A DNA stretch of 64,000 bases. It comes from Lytechinus variegatus (lineage: Eukaryota > Echinodermata > Echinoidea > Temnopleuroida > Toxopneustidae). Position 1 is the first letter of the stretch; each line of letters begins with the position of its first letter. The position numbers and the translations under genes were made by a program. The DNA lies in assembly GCF_018143015.1 (NCBI RefSeq), contig NC_054747.1, forward strand, positions 32,517,733 to 32,581,732, read 5' to 3'. This document shows positions 45,061 through 53,890 of the stretch, piece by piece. Under the pieces are notes generated by a model. It saw only the letters and a list, made by a program, of their open reading frames with translations, was not told the origin of the DNA and ran no database searches.

Positions 45061-46488
45061 ATGACATTCCCCTCGTTGGTATTTACGCGGACGTCGTGGG
45101 TAATGTCAATGAAGCGACAATTGAATTAAAGAAACATGGAATTCACGACATCTACAAAGTACCAGTGTCTAATGCTCACTTCAACGATGAGGACCGCTTG
45201 CCATGGCTTGAGCTTCTACGCGCATGCATCCAAGGAGGGGAAAGGGTGATCCAACATAATGCTCTCAGTCTCATAAGAGAAATTGAACAGAGAGAACAGG
45301 AGAATGAATCCCTTAGAAACAACACTAAACAGCTGGAGAGAAAGTTAGAACAATCCCAAGCTACTCAGGATAAAATGAAAAATGAGATCGCGGGGCTAAA
45401 GAAGGGGATTTCCAAGGAGAGATGGAAGTCGAAGGAAATGGAAGTATCGTTGAGCGAAAATGAGAAACGAGCCAAAGATGATAAAGAGAAATGCAGGAAG
45501 GAGAGGATTGTGATGGAGGAGAAGATGAGGGCAAAGGACCAACAGCTGCTAAACCTCAAAAGAAAACTGACCAGTACTGAACAGAAAGAGAAAACTTTGA
45601 AAGATGAGATGGAAAAAGTGAAAACAGAAAGGAGTGAGTTAAGCAAGAAATTGGACTCTTCAAAAAGGAAGATAGACGAACAAAAACGGAACGAGACCAC
45701 TCTTTTACAGAATATTAAACAACTTAAGGCGAGAATAGCTGAAGCTGAAAAGGAACAACCCTCTGTGAGCGCAGAGAGAAAGCAAGAGCTAGAGTCTTTG
45801 CAGCAAAGTGAGAGGTCATTGCAAAGAAAACTTGTGGAGAAAGAGCGAAAAGTTAAATCGCTTACACAAAAAATGGATCAATTAACAGAAAAGCATACGC
45901 AGGATACGAAAAAGATGGAGCTAGAGCGAGAGTCTTGGCAGCGACGTGAGAAGACATTGCAAGGAAAAATAAAAACTCTGACTCAAAACAAGAAACAATT
46001 AACAGAAGATTATGAGAATGATAAAGAGAAAATGGAAAACGACAAGCGTGTATTGGCAGCGGACATGAAGGAAAGGGAAAAGTCTTTAATGCAAATTAAC
46101 ATAAAACTTGAACATGTTGAAGAGGAAAAACGATCTTTGGAAGAAGAGCTTAAGAAGCGAGAAGAAGAAGCTTTGAAAAGGACTGTGGCAGAGAAAGAGC
46201 GTGAAGCAGTATCCGTCAAGAGGAAAACAGAAGAATCCCATAGAACTTGGGAGGAAAAAAGGACTCGATTGGAAGAGGAAATATCGTCATTGGAATCAAG
46301 CTGGAAAATTGAACGTGATATACGACAGCAGCGTACATGGCGCATGGAACAACTTGAACGTGAGGCCAAGAAACTTCGAAACAAGATCCAAAGAGAAAGT
46401 GAAATACGGCAATGGGAAAAGAAGAACCAACGTCAATGGATGCAGACCTTCATCACTTGGGTGTCTCCAAGGAAAGATAATCGTCATG
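45061..46488 (+). CDS. death-domain gene, large coiled-coil exon
   Basis: The acceptor is CATTATGTACAG|AT and the donor CATG|GTGAGAAA. The frame opens DIPLVGIYAD and stays open for 476 codons. From about residue 75 the sequence is almost all Glu, Lys, Arg and Gln with regular Leu (for example KQLERKLEQSQ, KKLDSSKRKIDEQ), a classical long coiled coil without Pro. An ATG at the exon's first base lies in another frame that closes after 22 codons, so translation does not start there. Confidence 0.88.
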
Positions 46489-49400
46489 GTGAGAAAATAT
46501 ATATCATTTTCAATAAATGGCGTTCAATTTGAATTCCTTATTAACTCTTCGACACTCCTTTACGCTCGTTATAATTTGGATTCTATCACGAAAGACTTCT
46601 AGAACTCTTGTTGGTTGTTCTTGCTTGACAAATTAGCAAAATTAGAAAACCCTGATGAGTATCTTTCAATAATTTACGGATATGCTTGCTCATTCTGGAA
46701 GTGATTCATGAAAGTTAACGACAGATATCATACCAATAAATTCACCCCTTCTCTCTTTATATTATGCATACAGAGCCGTCAATGTATTCGAACATGTCTA
46801 ATGTAATGGGAGGAATGTACGGGGATGCCACATCCCAAACAAGGTGAGCTCTATAGCACCAACTGTATACACATTTCATGATATGTGTCCACAGACGGCG
46901 ATTTTAATTATTTTTTTTCAATGGGGGGGGGGGGGGCGTACGACCCTCTAACATAGGCGCTTGCACAATTTGTAAAAATTAAAGGGCAAACTTCCATCCT
47001 CCATATTGTGCATATTGGACAAGTATCGTGCCTTTCCTCGATAAGTCAGTTTTCATTGTTCGAGTTGTTTTTACTAATTATATTTTCAAATCAGTCTCAG
47101 AGAAGAGCCCCCGAATGATGACTTCGCACAAATCTTAAAGCAAATCGCCGACGATCTTTACGACGATGCCAGCATTGACAGTCTTGGTGGCCAGCTTGGT
47201 ATCATCCAAGGAGACATTGAGAGGGCGATCAAAACCAATATGAGGTTTCACCAGATTACCAGTAACGGAACCTATGGCATGTTGAAGGAATGGAGGAGAG
47301 GCGTACCTCGGGAAGATGAACGGATAGAATTGAAAAGGGCTCTTGTGGCTGCCAAGTTGACGAAGCTTGCCGAAGATTACTTTCCAGAGGGTAAGTATGA
47401 TGCAGTGGTGGATTCAGCTTTGGGTAGGCTTTCATCCGACCATTGCCGCATTTTTTGCTTGTTTCATCTGTCCTGACATGAATCACCATCAAGACCCTTT
47501 CCCCCTCTTTTTTTTTTTTGGGGGGGGGGCTTGTTAGAATTCATAGGAAAATGCCCCACCCTCCTTTTGAAAATCCTAGATCAGTTCCTGGTATGGCGTG
47601 TGTGGTGAGACGAATCATGTCTTGATGTGTTTCTCTGTCATTTGTTGTAAATCAGAATTTCTTCAGTCATGCCAGTTGTCAAATCATTAACCAGAGACTT
47701 GAAATCAGCGATAAGCTGTGGTTACTACTACCAATAGAGCAAAGAGTTTATGATTTCAATCGTTAAAATTTATTTTAAATCGCAATCGATTTAAAATCAA
47801 ATCTGAATCCTTACGATCCACTATTTATTAAACACAGTCAATCAGGATTTATATGTTTAAACAAAATGTTTCTAAAGTGATTGTTCATAATATACCAATC
47901 ATTCACGTAAGCGCGTGCGTGCAGGGCCAAATAATCTGATAATGAACGATGTGCGAGAAGAGCCAATGGATATACCGCACTAAGGTCCGCAGGACCGAGT
48001 CCGGTATTTCGCGGTATTTGATCTAAATTCTAGATAATTCCAGACCTCGCACTATCCTGCACTCTGACGTCAGAGGGCAGGATAGTGCGTTTTGGATGCA
48101 ATAGTGCAATTTGCTGAATATCATGTGGTCCGATTTGGACCAATCAGATTACAGAACATTCTTGGGAGTTGTATGATTTCATATTTTGTTTTAGCCAGTC
48201 ATATATGCAGGCGTACCTAAGATTTTTTTAAATGTATTTTCTTATTCTTGGCAGAGGGTCCATCAGGTTTTGAAGATGGAAGGACCGATATATTGCACTT
48301 CCGGTGAGTCAATTAATGTAAAAAGAAAAAAAAAACATGCGATAAGCTACAATTCTGATCTCACTTCCTATTCTTTAATTTCATTTTCTTATTTATTCAT
48401 TACTCGTTAATTTGTTTATTTATTCATTCATAATTTATTTATTCATTTACTTAGGGGGGAATTACGAAGATGTGCAAGGTTTCTTTTGCACATGTCCAAC
48501 AGGTGCTGCATGCGGCTACGTATTCAAGTCCCCTGGGCTTAATACGTCAGTCATACCTCAGGCACATTTGTTGTACGGCGGCCGTATGGCGAGTCGAAAG
48601 CAGCCGTTTTATGCATTATTATTCAAACCACCTGTATGTACGAACAATGTTAGAACGTTTATTTTCGACTCGCCATTGGGGAAATGTGACTGAGGTATTG
48701 ATGGAGCCATGACATCTAAAAATATGTTGCATGTCGACTGGGCCGTGACTTTATCAACTGAATTTGGACTAATCGTTTGATAAGATACGTTTGTATATGG
48801 GTTTGTTTCAATTGCCTCTTAGGGAGGAAGTCCAAGAGGACGAATTTGCATGCATCTTAACACGGATAGCTGACGATCTCGTTGATGAACGTCAGATCGA
48901 AAGCCTTGGGCGTCATCTTAGAATCCAACAAGGTGACATAGAAAGAGCTCTGAAGAACAATGTGAGGTTCAACAATGTAACTAGGGATGGAACCCTTCAT
49001 ATGCTGAAACAGTGGAGGAAAGGCGTGTCAAGGACCGATGAACGTGTCGTATTGAGGAAGGCAATGCTGGCGGCAAACTTGATCGAACTTACAGATCGGT
49101 ATCTCAGTGAATTAGGTATTACATTGAAATTAATGAATAAATCATCATTTGTTGTTCTTTTTATGAAATGACACGGATTTATTTTTAAGCCCATGAGCAC
49201 TTTCTCAGAATAATTCATGGAGCAATGCGTGGTTAATCATTTTAGAGTTCTGTAGAATTGAGTACACATAATATAATGTATATAGGCCTTTAAAGATACA
49301 TGTATGGGTGTCGGTGTGTGTGTAAATGGGTGTGTGTATATATGTCACAAATATTTGATTCAATATTTATGTATAGTATCGGTTTACGATTGTACAGCCA

Positions 49401-50288
49401 ATTAACAGGGCAAGACTGCGATTGATCTGGTCCTGATATTAATGACGTAACTTTCCCACAAGAGTTGCAAAGTTATTTTATTTGAAAATACGTTTGTAAT
49501 GACGGTTAGGTTACTGCAAGGATTATGTTATCATTTGTACCAGGATTCGTTCATTGCACCTATGCTTTCATTTGGCACAAATGAATCTTTTTGCCATCAG
49601 GGTCAATAGAATAAATCACTCTTTGAAAAAAAGCTTGAATCGGAAACCATCTGTCCCATATTTGGAACCCTCGAGAAAAAAGATTCCCGAAAATGTTGTA
49701 GTATAAGTTCAAGAAACTTAAATGATTTTATAAGGAACGAAGTATCCAAAGTGGCGGTTGAAGTAATTTAGAACCTTTTTTGGATGCTTTAAATGTTCCA
49801 AATACTGTTTAAGCATAGATCCTTTTTTTAACTGACACAGACTACTAAATCTTTAATTCTAAACAGCTTTAACACAAGGTCAATCCGGTTCTGGTGACCA
49901 AGTGCTTAACTTATTACCATGTAGTACCATGGACCTACGAGGCAGTACAGAGGACTTGGAGCCACCCAACGAACCCGCTGAAGGGGTGCATCCTGCAGGC
50001 CTGACCAATGTCGGTATGAGTCCACCTTCCAAACCACCAACAGACAATGACGGCGACACCACACCTGATGAGGACGTGTCACGGAGTACCGCTCGTGAGT
50101 GTCTTGGTGCAGAGAAAATCAACGAGGAATCGCTTACTTACAACCAAGCGCATGTGGACAGTACTATCGTCCAGAGAACTGATACCATCTCTCAACTGGT
50201 TTTTATTGATCCAACTTGGGAGAAGATGTTGATTGCTATCATGTTAAGTGTGTTATTGGATGTCCACAAGAAAACCCTAGAGGCCTAA
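45061..50288 (+). CDS. coiled-coil protein with tandem death domains (3' six exons; 5' end not found)
   Basis: Exons: 45061-46488, 46774-46843, 47095-47390, 48255-48303, 48823-49115 and 49867-50288 (stop TAA). All introns are GT-AG and the phases join without conflict (1,2,1,2,1), giving about 852 residues from the first visible exon. Residues 1-60 are an unrecognised mixed segment (PLVGIYADVV, IHDIYKVPVS, LPWLELLRAC). Residues about 75-470 are a highly charged coiled coil. Two death domains follow, each on one exon (residues about 502-595 and 615-710), then a Pro/Asp-rich tail ending in a short hydrophobic helix (MLIAIMLSVLL). Death domains mediate homotypic assembly in apoptosis and innate immune signalling, and a long coiled coil suggests an oligomerising scaffold. 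The first exon begins in phase 1, so at least one coding exon is missing upstream. No orthologue is claimed. Confidence 0.85.
46774..46843 (+). CDS. death-domain gene, linker exon 1
   Basis: 70 nt between TTATGCATACAG and GTGAGCTC. Encodes EPSMYSNMSNVMGGMYGDAT, rich in Met, Ser and Gly. Phase 1 in, phase 2 out, the same as the second linker exon at 48255-48303. Confidence 0.82.
47095..47390 (+). CDS. death-domain gene, death domain 1 exon
   Basis: Acceptor TTTTCAAATCAG, donor GAGG|GTAAGTAT. Encodes a complete six-helix death-domain pattern: DDFAQILKQIADDLYDDASI, SLGGQLGI, GDIERAIKTN, GMLKEWRRGV and ALVAAKLTKLAEDYF. The Trp of LKEWRRG is the conserved helix-5 tryptophan. Roughly half of its residues match domain 2 at 48823-49115. 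Confidence 0.9.
47391..48254 (+). other. intron 3 of the death-domain gene, with a palindrome
   Basis: It contains a T/G homopolymer (47504-47529) and a repeat-like patch at about 47940-48180 with the hairpin CGCACTATCCTGCACTCTGA / mirror half (48047-48089). The axis of the hairpin is the CRE-type TGACGTCA. Other introns of the gene show only short homopolymers (G run 46922-46936). Confidence 0.6.
48255..48303 (+). CDS. death-domain gene, linker exon 2
   Basis: 49 nt between TTATTCTTGGCAG and GTGAGTCA. Encodes EGPSGFEDGRTDILHF. It is short, but both splice sites are strong and the phase (1 to 2) joins the neighbouring exons exactly. Confidence 0.78.
48304..48822 (+). other. intron 4 of the death-domain gene
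   Basis: AT-rich start, (TTAT)n-like text at 48385-48450. A 93-codon frame at 48412-48693 is open but lacks matching splice sites and phase and has no motif, so it is not included in the gene. Confidence 0.5.
48823..49115 (+). CDS. death-domain gene, death domain 2 exon
   Basis: Acceptor CAATTGCCTCTTAG, donor TTAG|GTATTA. Encodes EDEFACILTRIADDLVDERQ, SLGRHLRIQ, GDIERALKNN, HMLKQWRKGV and AMLAANLIELTDRYL. It is colinear with domain 1 throughout and differs in length by one codon. It is the product of duplication of the linker-plus-domain exon pair. Confidence 0.9.
49116..49866 (+). other. intron 5 of the death-domain gene
   Basis: 751 bp, AT-rich, with a short TG-rich stretch near 49310-49340. 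No repeat termini or further exon seen. Confidence 0.6.
49867..50288 (+). CDS. death-domain gene, last coding exon
   Basis: Acceptor TTTAATTCTAAACAG; stop TAA at 50286-50288. The first about 90 residues are disordered and acidic (EDLEPPNEPAEG, SPPSKPPTDNDGD). The last about 45 are structured-looking (QLVFIDPTWEKMLIAIMLSV), with a short hydrophobic helix that could be membrane-associating or a packing helix. Confidence 0.85.
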
Positions 50289-50400
50289 TGCACAAGTAAC
50301 AAAGCTAGATCAATCTCCCCACTAGAGAAGTAAATGCAGTGGCCTGGGAAAGATTTGATATATACATTTAAAAAAAAAGTTTTCCACTCCCGAACTCTCG

Positions 50401-50406
50401 AATAAA
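50401..50406 (+). terminator. polyadenylation signal of the death-domain gene
   Basis: AATAAA about 115 bases after the stop codon, followed by G/T-containing sequence (GGTGTTTATCG). It is the first canonical hexamer downstream. Confidence 0.6.
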
Positions 50407-50574
50407 GGTGTTTATCGTCAAGAAAAAATGTCTCGCGAAGAAAGCTTTCACTACACAATCAAAATGCTTTTGATTATGATGATAATAATCATACTTGCCT
50501 ATACAGTGCTTAACATTTAATAATCAGAAGTCTTTTAGTGTTCTACTGTATTAAAAATGCAGTTTAATTACCCT

Positions 50575-50776
50575 CTTTGGCTTTAAGCAGATCAGCCGTT
50601 TCACGCAATGCGTTCCAAGGAATAAATTTATGCCAGGTACCCACTCAGTTCACCTTGGTTCAGTGCAGCATGTTGGTAAATTTCTTGCCGAAGGAAAACA
50701 CGCCATGGCTTGGAATCGAACCCACGTCCCTCAGATCGAAAGACGAGGGTCATAACCACTAGATCACGACGTCCCC
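50575..50776 (-). mobile_element. tRNA-derived SINE, minus strand
   Basis: Read in reverse it begins GGGGACGTCGTGATCTAGTG with an A-box-like TCTAGTGGTTAT. A clear B-box GGGTTCGATTCC follows (about 50707-50718), then the SINE body (TGCTGCACTGAACC, GGTGAACTGAGTGGGTACC). The D-arm is tRNA-Glu-like. It is better preserved in the B-box than the copy at 3571-3820. The 3' end near 50575 lacks a long tail. Confidence 0.8.
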
Positions 50777-50919
50777 ACTAAATATTCAGCAGGCACTGAC
50801 CCTGGATTTTCGCAATTCGCATAGTGCAAAATTGTAGTTTCTGAAGTAGTAAGACTAAATTCACTATGTATTGTGGCTGACTGTACCCATGGAAAAGCCG
50901 ATGCTCTACAAATTACAGG

Positions 50920-51223
50920 GGCCCGTATTCTGAAGTCGGGTTTAACTTAGACCATGGTCTAACTCTGTGCTAAAATTATGGGAAGCCACAAGTGTAATTT
51001 TTTTTATTAAGTTGTATGTTTCTTACGTTTACTGTGCTCTTTCCTGATTCATCCATTTTGAAGACAATCATGTATTTGTACTTTCTAGACAATTATGAAT
51101 GGTTTGAGAGCCAAATGAGCTGAAATATGATATCTCTACCATTAGTGATTTATGTAACAATTAGCTATCCATACAACTTTAAACCTGAGTTTAAAAGTGA
51201 AACCCGACTTCAGAATACGGGCC
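50920..51223. mobile_element. MITE with GGCCCGTATTCTGAAGTCGG termini (copy 1)
   Basis: About 304 bp with inverted ends of about 30 bp (GGCCCGTATTCTGAAGTCGG, continuing GTTTAACTT). The interior is AT-rich and includes TCATTTTGGCTC-like and ATCATATTTCAGC text in common with copy 2 at 62278-62589. AGGG lies outside both ends. Confidence 0.85.
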
Positions 51224-51468
51224 AGGGAGTTTCGCTTCTATAGTCTTCACTCTAGACATGGCATAAATTATTGGTTTAAGTGTTAAATATGAGTCTGTGT
51301 TAGCAGATTACCCCCTAAAGAAGAAGCACCCCCTGAAAAAATGTGGGGGTGCTTCAGCATCCCGCTCCTGATGCCATGATAAGGTGTTGGTGTTGTGGCA
51401 ACACTATACCGTAAGCATTGCTAAGGAGTTACCTCGGAAATATTGATAATTTCCGGTAGTTCATGTCC

Positions 51469-51986
51469 GGGGGGCACTCAGTATATAATGCAGAGTGGGT
51501 ATGTGCCGCGGAGGGGACCCCCATTTTTACACTCAAATTTCCGTTCCAAGGCATAGCATTTTTGTCTTTTTGAGAAAAAGAACAAAGAAAGCCGCTCCAA
51601 GGCATAGCATTTTTATCTTTTCGAGAAAAAAGAAATCCACTCCAAAGCTTCGCATATTTTTGTTAGGCCGTTCTGGTCGCATTGATCTGCTACAATGAGC
51701 GGCCGCAGAGAGCTGTCCCACCGTCGCTTCTGCGCGAGCGCATCCGGCGGAGGCCGCGCTAGCTGCATCATGCACGCATGCCCGTTCCATAGGGATCCAT
51801 ACGCACGTACTCACACGCTGGCGATCCGTTCCAAGGACCCCCGTTTTCACAAACGTATAGTTCCGAAGCCCGTTCCGAGGACCCTCCTTTTTACAATAAG
51901 CCCACTCCAAGGCCCCCGTTTTTTTGTCTCGCCCGCGGCACACCCCTACCACTTTTTTTGTCGAGTGCCCCCCCCAGGGGGGGGGG
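51469..51986. mobile_element. hAT-like MITE, uninterrupted copy of the 9202-14369 host element
   Basis: GGGGGGCACTCAGTATATAA at the left; reversed right end GGGGGGCACTCGAC. GTTCATGTCC flanks it at 51459-51468 and 51987-51996, an 8-10 bp duplication. The interior carries GTTCCAAGGCATAGCATTTT twice in variant form, and GTTCCGAGGACCCTCC. Where the 9202-14369 copy is split, this one reads GGGGACCCCCATTTT without interruption. Confidence 0.88.
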
Positions 51987-51996
51987 GTTCATGTCC

Positions 51997-53545
51997 AGGT
52001 GTTGAGAACTGGTGTGGGCTAACATCCGTTGAACCGTGCATGACAAGTTGGTGTCAACGATGATGTTCTAATTCTTAACGAAATATGTAATATTGGTTTT
52101 CATTAAGTCGCTTGAGCTATAAATTGCACTTAGAATCGAGATTTCAATTTTTTATTAAGTCGACTGGAAATCAAATAAGTCAATTTTCGTCAACATCCTT
52201 GCAGCTCATTCAGACATTAACGTAAAATTAAAATATTAATTTGCAGATTATTATATGCATGTATAATTTTATTTATTGTGAAGATATTTTAGTTTTCAGT
52301 ATTCTTTTAGAACTGCATTATTGACATAATTCTTGTGTGGCGTGCAATCTATTAACTGAAATAACAATAACTATTTCGTAGTTTTCTAGTGATGTATCAA
52401 AGTACGTTTTTGACAGTACTAAACACATCGTCTATAGTAAATCTTTGTATCTTAAAAGCGGTGAGTGTTGATTTAATATGAAGATAAAGTATTTTCCAGT
52501 ATTCTTTTTAACAGTATTACTTGTTTTAGTGTTTAGTTTTCTTGTGTGATGTGCAGACTATCAACTGAAAAAATAAAGATATTAAAGTTTTCTACTGATA
52601 TATCAAACTATATGTTTGACAGCATCAAACATAATCTTTACATTTTAATAGCAATTAGAGGGAGTATACTTCAACCGTGGGAAGCATGCCTTAAAAACGG
52701 AAAGTACCAGACACAGACAGTTAAGCGGAGTAGAAGATCCGGAGGGGCGGGGCTGGGGTGGATGTGGTCACTAATAACATTATTGTGCTATACGCGACCA
52801 CATACCCTAGATAAATGGCGAAGTAAAATTTTCACCCCTTCATCAATAAGTACCCTGAATGGCGTACAACCCGTCGTAATTATACTAGCCAAAGTTAGTG
52901 AGTGGTATTAAGTCCTACTTCGTCGAAGACGGACCTTGTAATTAGTATACCCTCGAAAAACGAAAACTGCATTTGAAGTGGAAAACCCACATTTTGATGA
53001 AAACTATAGAAGACGCCGAACTTGCCGAATGAGTGAAAGCATATTTCGGCCTTTTTTGTGGTCGCGGATAATATCTGCATGGTGATCCACCCCCCCCCCA
53101 CCTCCCCCCCCCCCCCCCCCCCGAAGTTAAGAATGCGTCGTCATATTACTTGCGCTAGAATTCCAGTTAATATTAACTCAGATTTCATGTGAGGATTCCA
53201 CTAGATTTTTTATCAACGCTCCTTTACTACGGTTTTTAGAGGGACGATTTTGGGGAGAAAAATTGTGGGTCTAGCCCCACCCCTCATCACAACCTATCAA
53301 AACAACATTGGGACCCCTGACACAAGACATTTAACATGTGATGCACCAGGGATCTACACAAAGACTATGTATATTTTCGAGCTATTGCGAAGGTATTTAC
53401 TTTATAATGTAAAAACAAACAAAAAGTTCCAGGCAAACTTGTTTTCAAAGTTTTGTCATAAAGGAGACGCACTTCAATTACAGACGTGCAATACAATTTG
53501 TTACTTCGTAGACTGAGGTAAAATTATAAATTTCAATTTCTTAAA
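51997..53545. other. intergenic region before the SLC5 gene
   Basis: Two copies of a diverged ~200-bp segment seem present (AAGATATTTTAGTTTTCAGT near 52280 and AAAGTATTTTCCAGTATTCTT near 52486, each followed by GTGTGxxGTGCA and CTATxAACTGAAA). A C homopolymer lies at 53090-53122. A 121-codon frame at 52546-52911 has no recognisable motif. No TATA box could be tied to the SLC5 gene. Confidence 0.45.
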
Positions 53546-53890
53546 ATGGACACGATGGAGGATGTCAGATTTGGTGTATGGGATTACGTGGTCCTGGCTG
53601 GAATGCTCCTGATCTCAGCTCTAATTGGGATCTACTATGCCTGCTCTGGCGGAAAGCAGAAGACAGCGACGGAATACCTCCTAGCTGGTCGTAACGCCAA
53701 TCCGATACCAGTGGCTTTCTCCTTGGTGGCAGGCTTCGTTTCAGCTATCACGGTTCTAGGTGTCCCTGCCGAGGTCTATGCTTATGGTGCCAGGTACTGG
53801 TTGTTTGCCGGTGCTTTCGTCGTGGCAGGATGTATGACGAGTCTTACCATGCCCGTGTTTGTAAGACTGAAAGTTACCAGTGCTAATGAG
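53546..53890 (+). CDS. SLC5 gene exon 1 (start, TM1-TM3)
   Basis: 115 codons. The first ATG of the frame is chosen because TM1 begins only 12 residues later, as is normal in this family. Includes [20 protein letters not shown] and [16 protein letters not shown], the conserved TM2 and sodium-site region. Donor AATGAG|GTATGT, phase 0. Confidence 0.93.

Noticed and set aside
45061-45129. Translation start at the ATG on the first base of the coiled-coil exon
   Set aside because: That frame closes after 22 codons; the coiled-coil frame enters the exon in phase 1 from an upstream exon.
45365-46384. Ser/Phe-rich minus-strand frames of 111 and 124 codons
   Set aside because: Antisense of the Lys/Glu-rich coiled coil.
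48412-48712. Extra exon between the two death domains (93- and 80-codon frames)
   Set aside because: No acceptor/donor pair keeps the phase, while the flanking exons join perfectly without it.
52546-52911. 121-codon frame upstream of the SLC5 gene
   Set aside because: No motif; begins inside a diverged AT-rich duplication; no supporting splice or polyadenylation signals.
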